From assembly GCF_004804335.1 (NCBI RefSeq), contig NZ_SRXY01000001.1, positions 558,001 through 622,000 of the forward strand: 64,000 nucleotides of DNA, read 5' to 3'. Positions 35,562 through 45,259 of the stretch are shown here, in pieces (positions within the stretch are counted from its first letter, which is position 1; each line of letters begins with the position of its first letter). Position numbers and translations under genes: made by a program. Source of the stretch: Pacificoceanicola onchidii (GTDB taxonomy: Bacteria; Pseudomonadota; Alphaproteobacteria; Rhodobacterales; Rhodobacteraceae). The notes under the pieces are model-generated. The model saw nothing but the letters and a program-made list of their open reading frames with translations, ran no database searches and was not told the DNA's origin.

Positions 35562-37136
35562 ATGCGCGATTTTCATATGCCCGGACGTTCGGCCGTTTAT
35601 GCAACGGGCGGAATGTGCGCCACGTCGCACCCCCTGGCCGCTGGCGTCGCCGTTGATATTCTTCGCAGGGGCGGGAACGCCATGGACGCGGCGATTGCCG
35701 GCGCTGTACTTCTGGGTTTGGCGGAGCCGCAAATGACGGGCATCGGCGGGGACTGTTTTGCCCTGGTCTCCCCTGCTGGCAACGATGAGGTCATAGCCGT
35801 CAATGGGTCCGGCCGGGCACCCGCTGCGGCCTCTGCCGCGGCGCTGCGCGACAAGGGCCTGAAAACAGTTCCGCTCAACACTCCAGATGCGGTCACGATC
35901 CCCGGCGCGGTTGATGCATTCTGCACCATGTCGGAAAAGTGGGGCAAGTTGGGTTTGGCGGACACTCTCGCTCCCGCCATCCACTATATGGAAACAGGCG
36001 TGCCCATTGCCCCGCGCGTTGCCTTCGACTGGGCAAAGGATGCGGGCATTCTGCAGGCAAACGCCCTTCACCATTTCCAACCCGGTCGCATTCCGAATCC
36101 GGGTGACCAGATCGCCCTGCCCGCGCAGGCGGAAGCCCTTCGACGCATTGCCAAAGACGGGCGCAAGGCCTTCTACGAAGGCGAAGTCGCCGAGGATATG
36201 GTCTCGGCGTTGAACACCTTGGGCGGTGTGCACACGATGGAAGACTTTGCGGCCGTTCAATGCACCATAGGTGCGCCCGTCGGCAGCGATTATCGTGGCC
36301 GCGAGTTGTTGGAACACCCGCCAAACGGACAGGGCATCATCGCGCAACTCTTGCTCAACATCCTGTCCCAATTCGATTTGGCCAGCATGGATCCGTTTGG
36401 CACGGAGCGCACACATATTGAGGCCGAAGCGTCGAAACTGGCCTACGATGCCCGCAACCGTTTCCTGGCGGATGCCGATGCCATGCAGCATGTCGATCAT
36501 CTGACCAGCATGCAGACCGCCGTTGATCTGGCGGCCCTGATCGATCCGAACCGCGCCATGGCCTCGGCCACGCAGGTGTCCGAGGCGGTGCACAAGGACA
36601 CGATCTACATCACGGTTGTGGACCGAGACCACATGGCTGTTTCGCTGATCTACTCGATTTTCCACGGCTTTGGCTCCGGGATCGCGTCGGAAAAATTCGG
36701 CGTCCTGTTCCAGAACCGCGGCGCCGGGTTCTCCTTGGCCGCAGGCCATCCCAACGAGATGCAGGGCGGCAAGCGTCCAATGCATACCATCATTCCTGCG
36801 TTGATGCGCGATGGCGGACGGGTCACTATGCCGTTTGGGGTCATGGGTGGCCAGTACCAGCCAAACGGTCACGCAAGGGTCGTGACCAACATGACAGATT
36901 TCGGAATGCATGCTCAGGAGGCCTTGGACGCGCCTCGGAGCTTCGCCGAAGGCGGCGTTTTGAAACTGGAGCGCGGATACGCGCCCGAGGTGGCTGCCGC
37001 CCTGGAAGAAAAAGGCCACCGCCTCGAAGTGCCGGATACGCCTTTGGGCGGGGCACAATCGATTGTGATACATGACAATGGCGTTTTGGAAGGCGCGTCT
37101 GACCCGCGTAAAGATGGCTGTGCGCTGGGTTTGTAG
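35562..37136 (+). CDS. Gamma-glutamyltransferase family protein
   Basis: A 524-residue Ntn-hydrolase precursor that should self-cleave to expose a Thr nucleophile, in the segment DTIYITVVDRDHMAVSLIYS near residue 346. It transfers or hydrolyses the gamma-glutamyl group of glutathione and related compounds. N-terminal features ATSHPLAAGVAVDILRRGGN and GIGGDCFALV are standard. No signal peptide is seen, so it may be cytosolic, as in several GGT-like acylases. ATG 35562 follows AAGGA. Gamma-glutamyl acylase activity on other amides is possible. Confidence 0.9.
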   Translation: MRDFHMPGRSAVYATGGMCATSHPLAAGVAVDILRRGGNAMDAAIAGAVLLGLAEPQMTGIGGDCFALVSPAGNDEVIAVNGSGRAPAAASAAALRDKGLKTVPLNTPDAVTIPGAVDAFCTMSEKWGKLGLADTLAPAIHYMETGVPIAPRVAFDWAKDAGILQANALHHFQPGRIPNPGDQIALPAQAEALRRIAKDGRKAFYEGEVAEDMVSALNTLGGVHTMEDFAAVQCTIGAPVGSDYRGRELLEHPPNGQGIIAQLLLNILSQFDLASMDPFGTERTHIEAEASKLAYDARNRFLADADAMQHVDHLTSMQTAVDLAALIDPNRAMASATQVSEAVHKDTIYITVVDRDHMAVSLIYSIFHGFGSGIASEKFGVLFQNRGAGFSLAAGHPNEMQGGKRPMHTIIPALMRDGGRVTMPFGVMGGQYQPNGHARVVTNMTDFGMHAQEALDAPRSFAEGGVLKLERGYAPEVAAALEEKGHRLEVPDTPLGGAQSIVIHDNGVLEGASDPRKDGCALGL

Positions 37137-37270
37137 CGCCAAGTATCCACTCGGAGCGCGGCGAAAGCCAAAATACTGACGACCCCGCGCCCCGCCATTG
37201 CCCATGCCTCGCCAAAATTTGGCCCCGGAATCCTGACACCCTCACAAAAGGCAAACAGGAGAGCCGGGAC

Positions 37271-37864
37271 ATGGTTGGACCCATCGCAGCACTCGAATCG
37301 TTTATCTTCAAGGCGCTGGACTTTAGCGGCCGCGCCACGCGCGCAGAATTCTGGTGGGCATTCCTCGCACTTGGGGTCGCGGCGGTCATTTCGATAATCA
37401 TGGACGCCTACACCGTGATGTCGCGTGACATCGCGGACCTGGGGTTCACGTCTTTCCTGACACCATGGCTCTTTTTGCTGTCCTTCGTACCCTACCTGTC
37501 ACTGCGTGTGCGCAGGCTGCATGATGTTCGCCGATCCGGGATGTGGTTGTTTATGGATCTCGTTCCGATCGTCGGCCCCATCATGACCCATGTGATGCTG
37601 GCGATGCCGTCTGATCCCGAAGAAAATCCTTGGGGACAGCCGCCTCGGCATACGTTCGCCGGATCAAAGCCCCGCAGCCCGGCTCAGGGCGAATTCGCAG
37701 CCGAAGCTGCCGCCCAGTGTCAGCAGGAGAAGCCGCACAACGCCTTCCAGAGCTATGCCTATCTGGTGAACGGCGAAGCGGAGCCGACGCCGGACATGAT
37801 CGAACAGCGTCGGAACGAAATCAAAGACTACTACCGCGCTCGCGTGCTCGGTCAGGGTGCCTGA
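37271..37864 (+). CDS. DUF805 membrane protein
   Basis: A 197-residue protein whose first 120 residues are a DUF805 domain: FSGRATRAEFWWAFLALGV, then three or four membrane helices with LSLRVRRLHDVRRSGMWLFM. The C-terminal 70 residues are hydrophilic and cytosolic. The function of DUF805 is unknown. The gene stands alone; its stop meets the convergent gshA stop with a two-base gap. Confidence 0.9.
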   Translation: MVGPIAALESFIFKALDFSGRATRAEFWWAFLALGVAAVISIIMDAYTVMSRDIADLGFTSFLTPWLFLLSFVPYLSLRVRRLHDVRRSGMWLFMDLVPIVGPIMTHVMLAMPSDPEENPWGQPPRHTFAGSKPRSPAQGEFAAEAAAQCQQEKPHNAFQSYAYLVNGEAEPTPDMIEQRRNEIKDYYRARVLGQGA

Positions 37865-37866
37865 CG

Positions 37867-39237
37867 TCAATAGCTGAAATCGCCGTAAATCCGGGTCAGA
37901 TCACCGTTCCAGTCGCCGTTGTAACGCTCGAGCAACTCGTCCGAGGGGACCATCCCCGTCTCAACGCTTTCTTTCAGAGCGTTGAGGAAGTGCGTCTCGT
38001 CGGGGACCAACCCGCCCGCGCCAGGTTTGGCGCGCGCTTTCAGCCCGGCCTCCGCAATGTCCAGCGTCTGGCGCGCAAGCTCGTGCATGTTCACGCCATT
38101 CACCTCAGCTTGCAGCCCATCGACAGAGGCTGCCACACGCAGCCCTTCGCGGGTTTCCGCATCCCAGCCTTTCACCAGATCCCATGCCGCATCCAGCGCC
38201 GTTTGATCGTAGGTCAGGCCGACCCAGAACGCGGGCAGAGCACACAGCCGCCGCCACGGGCCGCCATCAGCGCCGCGCATTTCAATGAACTTCTTGAGGC
38301 GGGCCTCGGGGAAGACCGTGGTCAAGTGATCAGCCCAGTCAGAGAGCGTGGGGGTCTCGCCGGGCAGAGCCGGCAACTCGCCCTTGAGAAAATCTCGGAA
38401 GGACTGACCCAGCGCATTGATGTATTTGCCGTCGCGGTAGACAAAATACATCGGCACATCGAGCACATAGTCCGTCCACGCTTCGAACCCGAACCCTTCG
38501 TCAAAGACAAAGGGCAACATGCCGGTGCGCGCATCATCCAGATTGCGCCAGATCAGCGAACGCCAGCTTTTGTGATCGTTGACCTTGCCTTCGAAGAAAG
38601 GCGAGTTGGCAAAGAGCGCAGTGGCTACGGGCTGAAGCGCCAGCGCCACGCGCATTTTTTGCACCATGTCCGCTTCCGAGCCGAAATCGAGGTTTACCTG
38701 AACGGTGCAGGTGCGGCGCATCATGGCGGTGCCCATGGTGCCGACGGTCTGCATGTAATCGTTCATCAGCTTGTAGCGGCCTTTCGGCATGAGCGGCATT
38801 TGCTCATGGGTCCAGATCGGCGCGGCGCCGAGGCCGATGAATCCAACGCCAATCTCGTCCGCGATACCCTTCACCTCGGTCAGGTGTTCGTTCACCTCGT
38901 CGCAGGTTTGGTGAATGGTCTCCAAAGGAGCACCGGAAAGCTCCAACGCGCCGCCCGGTTCAAGGCTGACGTTGGCCCCGTCCTTTTCCAGCCCGATCAG
39001 ATGCCCGCCTTCACGCACCTCGGACCAACCATGGCGGTCACGCAGCCCTTCAAGCACCGCGCGAATGGAGCGCTCACCGTCGTAGGGCAGCGGTTTCAGG
39101 CTGTCCTTGCAGTAGCCGAATTTCTCATGCTCCGTCCCGATGCGCCAATCTTCCTTGGGTTTGCAACCGGACGAGAGATAGCCGACCATCTGCTCGTGAC
39201 GCTCGATCGGCCCGCCGCCGGATTGAGGAATGGACAT
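37867..39237 (-). CDS. gshA: Glutamate-cysteine ligase, plant/alphaproteobacterial type
   Basis: This 456-residue enzyme makes gamma-glutamylcysteine, the first step of glutathione synthesis, and belongs to the GCS2 group shared with plants. EDWRIGTEHEKFGYCK near 29-44, LSGAPLETIHQTCDEVNEH and MRRTCTVQVNLDFGSE are typical. ATG 39237 has a GGAG site. It ends a leftward run rsmE, GNAT, unknown, gshA. GshB is encoded 37 kb away. Confidence 0.95.
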   Translation of the reverse strand: MSIPQSGGGPIERHEQMVGYLSSGCKPKEDWRIGTEHEKFGYCKDSLKPLPYDGERSIRAVLEGLRDRHGWSEVREGGHLIGLEKDGANVSLEPGGALELSGAPLETIHQTCDEVNEHLTEVKGIADEIGVGFIGLGAAPIWTHEQMPLMPKGRYKLMNDYMQTVGTMGTAMMRRTCTVQVNLDFGSEADMVQKMRVALALQPVATALFANSPFFEGKVNDHKSWRSLIWRNLDDARTGMLPFVFDEGFGFEAWTDYVLDVPMYFVYRDGKYINALGQSFRDFLKGELPALPGETPTLSDWADHLTTVFPEARLKKFIEMRGADGGPWRRLCALPAFWVGLTYDQTALDAAWDLVKGWDAETREGLRVAASVDGLQAEVNGVNMHELARQTLDIAEAGLKARAKPGAGGLVPDETHFLNALKESVETGMVPSDELLERYNGDWNGDLTRIYGDFSY

Positions 39238-39300
39238 GAAATTCTCCGCGTTTGGGCCATCGTTTCGGGCTTCAAGCCTTGGTCCCAAAAACAGCGGGTG

Positions 39301-39840
39301 TCAATGCACGCGCGGGCTGAGGTTTTGCACAGTGGACTTGCGCCAGATCGTCCGAACCTGTGGTGTCGTATCAGCCGCAGAAGCCGTCACCGCCGCCCAA
39401 TCGACCCCTTCCAGAACGTTGACCGCGTCAAACAGGGCCCGGCTGTTTTCAGCATCGGTCGGGATTACCAATCGTGCGCCGCTTGTCTCGGTAAAGACCC
39501 AGAACACGTCCGAGGCCAAAGGGCCATCATCGGTGTTCAGCATGTCTATGCGGGACAATTCATCAATGGACACCGTGCCACCGTCCTGCGCTGCAAGGTA
39601 GGTGATCTGCCGTTCTGTGACCTCGACAACACCGGGTCCGCCCTTGCCTGACGGAAACCGCAGGCGTTGCAGACCGGTTGCGATCAGAACAATCCCCAGA
39701 ACCGCGACCGCATAGCCGATCCAATGCAGGAGTCCGCCGCCGGTGAAAAACGCCCAATACAGCCCGAGTAAAAGCACCGCGAGACCGATCAGTATCTCGC
39801 GAAATCGTGACAGGGCTTGCGCGGCTTCGGGTCGGATCAT
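39301..39840 (-). CDS. Two-helix membrane protein of unknown function
   Basis: A 179-residue protein that I do not recognise. Two adjacent hydrophobic helices, EILIGLAVLLLGLYWAFFTG and LHWIGYAVAVLGIVLIATGL, are followed by a soluble domain of about 115 residues with VVEVTERQITYLAAQDGG and VFWVFTETSGARLVIP. It overlaps the upstream GNAT gene by ATGA and lies 63 bases before gshA, so it is in the same transcript. Confidence 0.78.
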   Translation of the reverse strand: MIRPEAAQALSRFREILIGLAVLLLGLYWAFFTGGGLLHWIGYAVAVLGIVLIATGLQRLRFPSGKGGPGVVEVTERQITYLAAQDGGTVSIDELSRIDMLNTDDGPLASDVFWVFTETSGARLVIPTDAENSRALFDAVNVLEGVDWAAVTASAADTTPQVRTIWRKSTVQNLSPRVH

Positions 39841-40688
39841 CGCGGCGTGCCAAGCTGTGTTGGCTCCGCAAGAAGCGCAACGCGGTAATCCCCGCAGCGC
39901 TCGAAACCGATGCGCTCATAGGCTTTGGCAGCTTCGGGAGCGGCGGCAAAAAGAATGGCCCGGGTCACGCCGCCGGGTTTCAGCTCCTGCAGATGGGCCA
40001 ACACCGCGCGCCCGGCACGCCCTTTTCCCCGGTTTTCTTCCGGAACAAAAACGCCGCCGACCTGAACGGCGCCGCCTGCGCGCGCATTGATGCCGGTTAG
40101 CGCGGTTGGCGCGCCGTCTTCAATCAGAAGGCGGTGACGTCCTGTCGTCAAAGCCGCTTGAACCTGCTCTTCAATTGCGTCGGCCTTTGGATCCAAAGCA
40201 ATGCCAGTGGCGCGCATGTAATCCGCCATCCACGCGCGTAGCATCGCCGCGTCACTCTCAAGGGGCGGGCGAATCTCTGCCTCCGTTTTTGGCAAGGCGG
40301 CCAGATCAAGCGAGTAAAGCGGATCAGAGCGAAAGATGGAAAACGCCTCCCGGTCCACCGGCAGGGCTTCCAGAATCAGGTCAACCTGCTCTGCGGCACC
40401 GGTCATCCCGCGCAAGGTGTAGCCCTGCAGCAGATGTGCATATGTCTGCGCCTCCGTCGTCGTCAGCCCCGGAAGCTGGCACATCAGGAAACCGGCGTTT
40501 GCGCAGCCAAAGACACCGGTGATGCCATCCCCGGTTTCGCGGAGGAAATAGGTCGTGCCGTGCGGGTGCGTGGTGTTGCCGATGCCGTGCAACTCGAGAT
40601 TGCCGAGCAGGAACATCGACGTTTCGATATGCGGCTCAAGAAAAACCGCGATGGCGCCTGCGTCATCCGGGGTGGCCTGTCGGATCAT
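39837..40688 (-). CDS. GNAT family N-acetyltransferase
   Basis: A 283-residue protein whose C-terminal half is a GNAT domain: VQVGGVFVPEENRGKGRAGR holds the acetyl-CoA loop (V/I-x-x-x-x-R-G-x-G/A) and KAYERIGFERCGDY is the last conserved strand. The N-terminal half is probably a second, degenerate GNAT fold. ATG 40688 overlaps the rsmE stop by ATGA. The substrate is unknown. Confidence 0.87.
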   Translation of the reverse strand: MIRQATPDDAGAIAVFLEPHIETSMFLLGNLELHGIGNTTHPHGTTYFLRETGDGITGVFGCANAGFLMCQLPGLTTTEAQTYAHLLQGYTLRGMTGAAEQVDLILEALPVDREAFSIFRSDPLYSLDLAALPKTEAEIRPPLESDAAMLRAWMADYMRATGIALDPKADAIEEQVQAALTTGRHRLLIEDGAPTALTGINARAGGAVQVGGVFVPEENRGKGRAGRAVLAHLQELKPGGVTRAILFAAAPEAAKAYERIGFERCGDYRVALLAEPTQLGTPR

Positions 40689-41410
40689 GTCCAGTCTCCC
40701 AAGTGTTCCTGCCAAAGTGTCAACGCCGCCACCGCGGCGGTGTCTGCGCGCAGGATACGCGGACCAAGGGAAATGGGATGGGTGAACGCCAGCCCGTGCA
40801 GGCGCTCCCGTTCCGCGCGGCTGAAGCCCCCTTCCGGGCCAATGAGAACAGCCCATGGGCCGGGCTTGGTTTCGGTCGGCAAGCCAAGCGTCTCACCGAC
40901 TTTTGCCTCGTCACAAAACATCAATCGCCGCTCTTCAGGCCAATCGGACAGCAGCCGGTCCAAGCGCTGCAAGTCCGTCACCTCGGGCACGTAGGTTCCG
41001 CCACATTGCTCAGCGGCCTCAACGGCGTGGGCCTGCAGACGGTCCTGCCGAATACGCTCCGAATTGGTGTGATCGGTTCCCACGGGCATGATCCGGCGCG
41101 CGCCCATCTCGGTGGCCTTTTCGACGATGAAGTCCGTCCGGGCCTTCTTGATCGGCGCGAAAAGCAACCAAAGGTCTGGTGGCATCTGCAAAGGCGCTGA
41201 TTGCAGGCGGCACACCAGCGTGCCTCCCTTTTTGCCGACCTCTGTCACTTCGGCCTGCCATTCACCGTCGGTACCATTGAATAGGGCCACGGTATCCCCA
41301 GCCCTAAGCCGCATAACGCCAAAAAGATAATGCGCCTGTGCCTGCGGCAGCGACACAGGTTGTCCCTCCCCCAAGGGCTGCTGTACGTAGAGGCGGATTT
41401 TTGCAGTCAT
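40685..41410 (-). CDS. rsmE: 16S rRNA (uracil-1498-N3)-methyltransferase RsmE
   Basis: RsmE methylates U1498 of 16S rRNA. From the ATG at 41410 the protein has 241 residues, beginning AKIRLYVQQPL, with the SPOUT trefoil-knot signature IGPEGGFSRAERE and LGPRILRADTAAVAAL near the C-terminus. FIVEKATEMGARRIMPV is also diagnostic. It is divergent from ubiA with an 11-base gap, so the promoters overlap coding sequence. Confidence 0.96.
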   Translation of the reverse strand: MTAKIRLYVQQPLGEGQPVSLPQAQAHYLFGVMRLRAGDTVALFNGTDGEWQAEVTEVGKKGGTLVCRLQSAPLQMPPDLWLLFAPIKKARTDFIVEKATEMGARRIMPVGTDHTNSERIRQDRLQAHAVEAAEQCGGTYVPEVTDLQRLDRLLSDWPEERRLMFCDEAKVGETLGLPTETKPGPWAVLIGPEGGFSRAERERLHGLAFTHPISLGPRILRADTAAVAALTLWQEHLGDWT

Positions 41411-41421
41411 GAGGCCAACAT

Positions 41422-42387
41422 ATGACCGGCACCCCGGAGACGCCAGAGCCCGAAGGGCAGGTTCGCGACGCCGTGCGTGGCAATTGGGTCGACCACCGGG
41501 CCCCGGCGTGGTCGCGTCCCTACCTGCGCCTGTCCCGCGCGGATCGGCCGATTGGGACATGGCTCTTGTTGCTGCCGTGCTGGTGGGGGCTTTTGTTGGC
41601 GATGGTCGCAGACGGCGAGGCGCGCCTCTTTGATCTGTGGATTTTCATCGGCTGCGGCATAGGCGCGTTCCTGATGCGCGGCGCGGGCTGCACATGGAAC
41701 GACATCACGGATCGTCATATCGACGGCTCGGTGGATCGCACAGCCTCGCGTCCGATCCCATCAGGGCAAGTGACAACCAAACAGGCGGTAGCCTGGGCGG
41801 TGATCCAATGCCTGATTGCATTCGGGATACTCGTAACCTTTCCCCAAATGGCCATCGCGCTCGGCGTTTTGTCGTTGCTTCCTGTTGTGGTCTATCCGTT
41901 CGCCAAGCGATTCACGTGGTGGCCTCAGGTTTTCCTCGGCATCGCCTTCAACTGGGGGGCCCTGCTTGCCTGGACCGCGCACAGCGGAACGCTGGGCTGG
42001 CCTGCGGTTCTGCTCTACCTGTCCGGCATCTCCTGGACACTGTTTTATGACACGATCTATGCGCATCAGGACACCGAAGATGATGCCCTGATCGGGGTGA
42101 AATCCACCGCGCGCCTGTTCGGGCAGGACACGCCGAAATGGCTCGCCCGTTTCATGGTCATCAGCGTCGCGCTGATGGGCATGGCGATTGTCTTTGCGGT
42201 GCCCGATGGTGCCATCCTGAAACTCGTCATTTTGCTGATCGGACCCTGGGCCATGGGCTGGCACATGCTTTGGCAATTGCGCCGTCTGAAGATGGATGAT
42301 GCGGACCGCCTGCTAGAATTGTTCCGGGCAAACCGGGATGCCGGTTTGATCCCTGTGCTGTTTTTCGCCATTGCCGCCCTGCTGTGA
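41422..42387 (+). CDS. ubiA: 4-hydroxybenzoate polyprenyltransferase
   Basis: UbiA attaches the polyprenyl tail to 4-hydroxybenzoate in ubiquinone synthesis and is an inner-membrane protein. The 321 residues contain both Asp-rich Mg-diphosphate motifs, NDITDRHIDGSVDRTASRP and YDTIYAHQDTEDD, and about eight or nine helices. Its usual place next to rsmE in Rhodobacteraceae is kept. COQ9, another ubiquinone gene, is at 25.5 kb. Confidence 0.97.
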   Translation: MTGTPETPEPEGQVRDAVRGNWVDHRAPAWSRPYLRLSRADRPIGTWLLLLPCWWGLLLAMVADGEARLFDLWIFIGCGIGAFLMRGAGCTWNDITDRHIDGSVDRTASRPIPSGQVTTKQAVAWAVIQCLIAFGILVTFPQMAIALGVLSLLPVVVYPFAKRFTWWPQVFLGIAFNWGALLAWTAHSGTLGWPAVLLYLSGISWTLFYDTIYAHQDTEDDALIGVKSTARLFGQDTPKWLARFMVISVALMGMAIVFAVPDGAILKLVILLIGPWAMGWHMLWQLRRLKMDDADRLLELFRANRDAGLIPVLFFAIAALL

Positions 42388-42448
42388 TTGCGTAACCCGC
42401 ACGGCTTGCGTATCACGTTGCCACTAAAACAAAGGATTAGCTGCGCCA

Positions 42449-44356
42449 ATGCGCCTATCTTCGCTGTTCACGATCTCCGGGACCTTCGCGGCCGCCGCAG
42501 CAGTCAGCCTCGTCTCTGCCTACTTCTCCGTGGGCATGATCGAAACCGCTTCGAAATCCGAAGTGCTGAGCGAGTTGGACCGCGCAGGGCTGACCTGGGC
42601 CGAGGTCGACACCAATGGCCTTCAAGTCTACCTGATCGGCACCGCCCCGGATGAAGCCAAGCGCTTTCAGGCGCTGAGCACGGCAGGCCGCGTGGTGGAT
42701 GCGGCGCGGGTGATCGACCAGATGCTGGTCGAGGAACCCGAAGACTTCGCGCCGCCGCATTTCTCGGCTGAAATTCTGCGCAATGATGCCGGCATTTCGG
42801 TGATCGGCCTGATCCCGGAGGCCACGGATCGCGAGGATCTGTTGAGCCAGTTTGGCGACATCGCCGGAGACGCCGAGGTGTCCGACCTTCTGGATGTGGC
42901 CGACTACCCATCCCCGGAGGGCTGGGACGAAGCGCTGCGCTTTGCCGTCGGCGCGCTGCGCGATTTGCCGCGCTCGCAGATTTCCGTGGATGCGGATCGC
43001 GTGTCGATCAAGGCCATGACAGAGAGCGGCGAGGCCAAGAGCCGTCTTGAAACCACGCTGTCGCGCCGCAAGCCGGACGATCTGCAACTCGCGCTGGATC
43101 TGACCGCGCCGCGCCCGGTGATCACACCATTCAGCCTGCGTTTTGTGATCGAGGGCGGAAAGGCGCATTTTGACGCCTGCTCCGCCGACAGTGCCGAGGC
43201 CCGCGATCGGATCCTCAGGGCAGCGACCCGTGCTGGCCTCGAGGGCAAAGCCAACTGCACACTGGGGCTCGGCGTTCCGTCGCGCCGTTGGGCAGACGCC
43301 GCTGAACTGACAATTTCCAAACTGGCCGAGCTTGGGGATGGCTCTGTCACCTTCACCAACGCGGACATCAGCCTGATCGCCGCCGAAGGCACCAGCGAAG
43401 TTCTGTTTGATCGGATTGTCGGTGAGCTTGAAACCGCCCTGCCGGAGGTTTTCGCCCTGAGCGCCACGCTTCCCAAGGCACCAGAGCAGAGCGAAGAGGG
43501 AGCGCCTGAGTTTGTCGCCACCCTGAGCCCAGAAGGCGCGGTCCAACTGCGAGGCCGCCTGTCGAGCGAGATCGCCCGGCAAACCGCGGACAGTTTTGCC
43601 CGCGCAAGGTTTGGCTCTGATCAGGTCTACACGGCGGCCCGAATCGCAGAGAACCTGCCAAATGACTGGCCGGTTCGCACGCTCGCCGGAATCGAGGCAC
43701 TGTCGAAGCTGGTGAACGGAGCGGTGACCGTAACCCCGGATATGCTGATCGTCGTCGGCAACACCGGCAACACGGAGGCCAGCGCGGAAATCTCGCGCCT
43801 GTTGACCGACAAACTGGGCGAGGATGCGACGTTCGACATCGACGTGGAATACGTCAAGAAACTGGACGCCTCACTCGGCCTGCCCACACCCGAAGAGTGC
43901 GAACTGGAGATCGTGGAAATCATTGGTGACCGCAAGATCACCTTCGAGCCGAGCAGCGCGACGCTTGATTCTTCCGCCAAGGACATTCTCGATGAACTGG
44001 CAGACCTTCTGAAGAAATGCGGCGACATTCCGATTGAGGTCGGCGGACATACGGACAGCCAAGGCCGGGAGTCGATGAACCAGGAACTCAGCCAGAAGCG
44101 TGCGCAATCGGTGCTCGATGCGCTGCGAGGTCGCCTTGTTCCTGTGGCCTCTTATACCGTAAAGGGCTATGGCGAGGCGCAGCCGATTGCAGATAATGGC
44201 ACCGAGGACGGCCGCGAAGCCAACCGCAGGATCGAGTTCAAGCTGCTCAAGCCAGAGCCGATCGAAGAGGTGCAAACCACCCTTGAGCAGGTGGAAGAAG
44301 AACAAGGCGCAGAGGCACAGGCCGATGCGCCCGCAGAAGGAACCGGGGATGAATAG
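42449..44356 (+). CDS. OmpA-family protein with N-terminal anchor
   Basis: A 635-residue envelope protein. The N-terminus has a signal or anchor helix (about 8-32). A long middle part carries BON-like repeats (LDRAGLTWAEVDTNGLQVYLIG and similar). The C-terminal OmpA-like peptidoglycan-binding domain has ITFEPSSATLD and VGGHTDSQGRESMNQELSQK, ending before an acidic Glu/Ala tail. It should link membrane and cell wall. A small coiled-coil membrane protein gene overlaps its end by 8 bases. Confidence 0.9.
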   Translation: MRLSSLFTISGTFAAAAAVSLVSAYFSVGMIETASKSEVLSELDRAGLTWAEVDTNGLQVYLIGTAPDEAKRFQALSTAGRVVDAARVIDQMLVEEPEDFAPPHFSAEILRNDAGISVIGLIPEATDREDLLSQFGDIAGDAEVSDLLDVADYPSPEGWDEALRFAVGALRDLPRSQISVDADRVSIKAMTESGEAKSRLETTLSRRKPDDLQLALDLTAPRPVITPFSLRFVIEGGKAHFDACSADSAEARDRILRAATRAGLEGKANCTLGLGVPSRRWADAAELTISKLAELGDGSVTFTNADISLIAAEGTSEVLFDRIVGELETALPEVFALSATLPKAPEQSEEGAPEFVATLSPEGAVQLRGRLSSEIARQTADSFARARFGSDQVYTAARIAENLPNDWPVRTLAGIEALSKLVNGAVTVTPDMLIVVGNTGNTEASAEISRLLTDKLGEDATFDIDVEYVKKLDASLGLPTPEECELEIVEIIGDRKITFEPSSATLDSSAKDILDELADLLKKCGDIPIEVGGHTDSQGRESMNQELSQKRAQSVLDALRGRLVPVASYTVKGYGEAQPIADNGTEDGREANRRIEFKLLKPEPIEEVQTTLEQVEEEQGAEAQADAPAEGTGDE

Positions 44357-44675
44357 AACCGAATTCATCATTGCCACCGCGATCATCCTGTTCGTGGCAT
44401 TCTGTCTCGGCTGGTTTGCCAACTGGCTGGTCCACCGGTTCAGCCGTGTCAGCCAATCGGACATGGATCAGCTTGAACGCATGAGCCAGGAGCTGCACGA
44501 GGCCGAAGAAACCCGCGATCAGGCGATCACCTACCTGCAGCAACGTGAGGCGGAGCTGACCAACCAGCTGGCCCAGACTGAGGCAGAGCTGACCGCCGCG
44601 ATGGATGGTCTGCGCGAGGCCCGTCAGGAAGCCGAAGAAATGCGTCTCTACGTCGAGCGAACCCAGAACGGCTAA
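44349..44675 (+). CDS. Small membrane-anchored coiled-coil protein
   Basis: A 108-residue protein with one N-terminal helix, FIIATAIILFVAFCLGWFAN, then a charged coiled coil from about residue 40 (MSQELHEAEETRDQAITYLQ and Ala/Glu/Leu repeats). It overlaps the OmpA-family stop by eight bases, so it is translationally coupled and probably works with it in the envelope. No function is known to me. Confidence 0.82.
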   Translation: MNRTEFIIATAIILFVAFCLGWFANWLVHRFSRVSQSDMDQLERMSQELHEAEETRDQAITYLQQREAELTNQLAQTEAELTAAMDGLREARQEAEEMRLYVERTQNG

Positions 44676-45259
44676 GCCGTCAAGGACCGGATCCAGAACT
44701 GCAGTGTGTGATCGGTCGGCTCGGGCTGATCGACGTCTTTCCAGTTGAAAGAGGCTTGCACGCCCTCCAATGGGCGATACCCGCGCTTGCGCCAGAACGG
44801 ATCGAGCGGGGCGTAGTCCGCGGGGCGAAGCGGATGATCCTCAGGGCGGACAACCACGCAGAACGCGCTAAAGGCGCGGCCAAGCGCGCGACCATGCGCC
44901 TCTCGCAGATCAAAGAACCGATGGCCGATCCCCAGCCCCCGATACTCCGGCAAAAGCACGGATTCAGCGCAGTAGAAAATCTGGCTCAAGTCCAGATCGG
45001 TTATTGAAAACGCGGCCGCGAAGTCGTCGGCATGGTCTTCCATCGGCGTGCCCGTCGCCGCGCCAACAAGACGTGCGCCATCAAAGGCCCCCACCAGAAC
45101 CGCCGTTTCGCTGTCTCGATAGGTCTGCAGGTAGTCCCGCTCGTATGCGAGCGAGCCGTCATAGAGATACGGAAAGGCACGAAACACCGAGATCCTCAGC
45201 TGCGCCACGTCATCAAGGGCCGCATCCAGAGATGCCCCCGTCAGCACCTCAACCCGCAT
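44672..45259 (-). CDS. GNAT family N-acetyltransferase
   Basis: A 195-residue acetyltransferase with the acetyl-CoA site in VLLPEYRGLGIGHRFFD and N-terminal EVLTGASLDAALDDVAQLRI. It is last in a leftward cassette UPF0262, phosphatase, NTF2-like, GNAT, each joined by 1-4 base overlaps or small gaps. Its stop overlaps the convergent coiled-coil gene. The substrate is unknown. Confidence 0.88.
   Translation of the reverse strand: MRVEVLTGASLDAALDDVAQLRISVFRAFPYLYDGSLAYERDYLQTYRDSETAVLVGAFDGARLVGAATGTPMEDHADDFAAAFSITDLDLSQIFYCAESVLLPEYRGLGIGHRFFDLREAHGRALGRAFSAFCVVVRPEDHPLRPADYAPLDPFWRKRGYRPLEGVQASFNWKDVDQPEPTDHTLQFWIRSLTA

Noticed and set aside
35222-35736. Short open frames through the structured repeats
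   Set aside because: They lack ribosome sites and family likeness, and the repeats vary in ways that keep base pairing and not codons.
35511-37205. 564-codon open frame antisense to the gamma-glutamyltransferase gene
   Set aside because: It is a shadow frame with no domain; the + strand gene has full family motifs.
37630-39651. 673-codon open frame antisense to gshA
   Set aside because: It is a shadow frame crossing several real gene ends; no motif is seen and gshA is clear.
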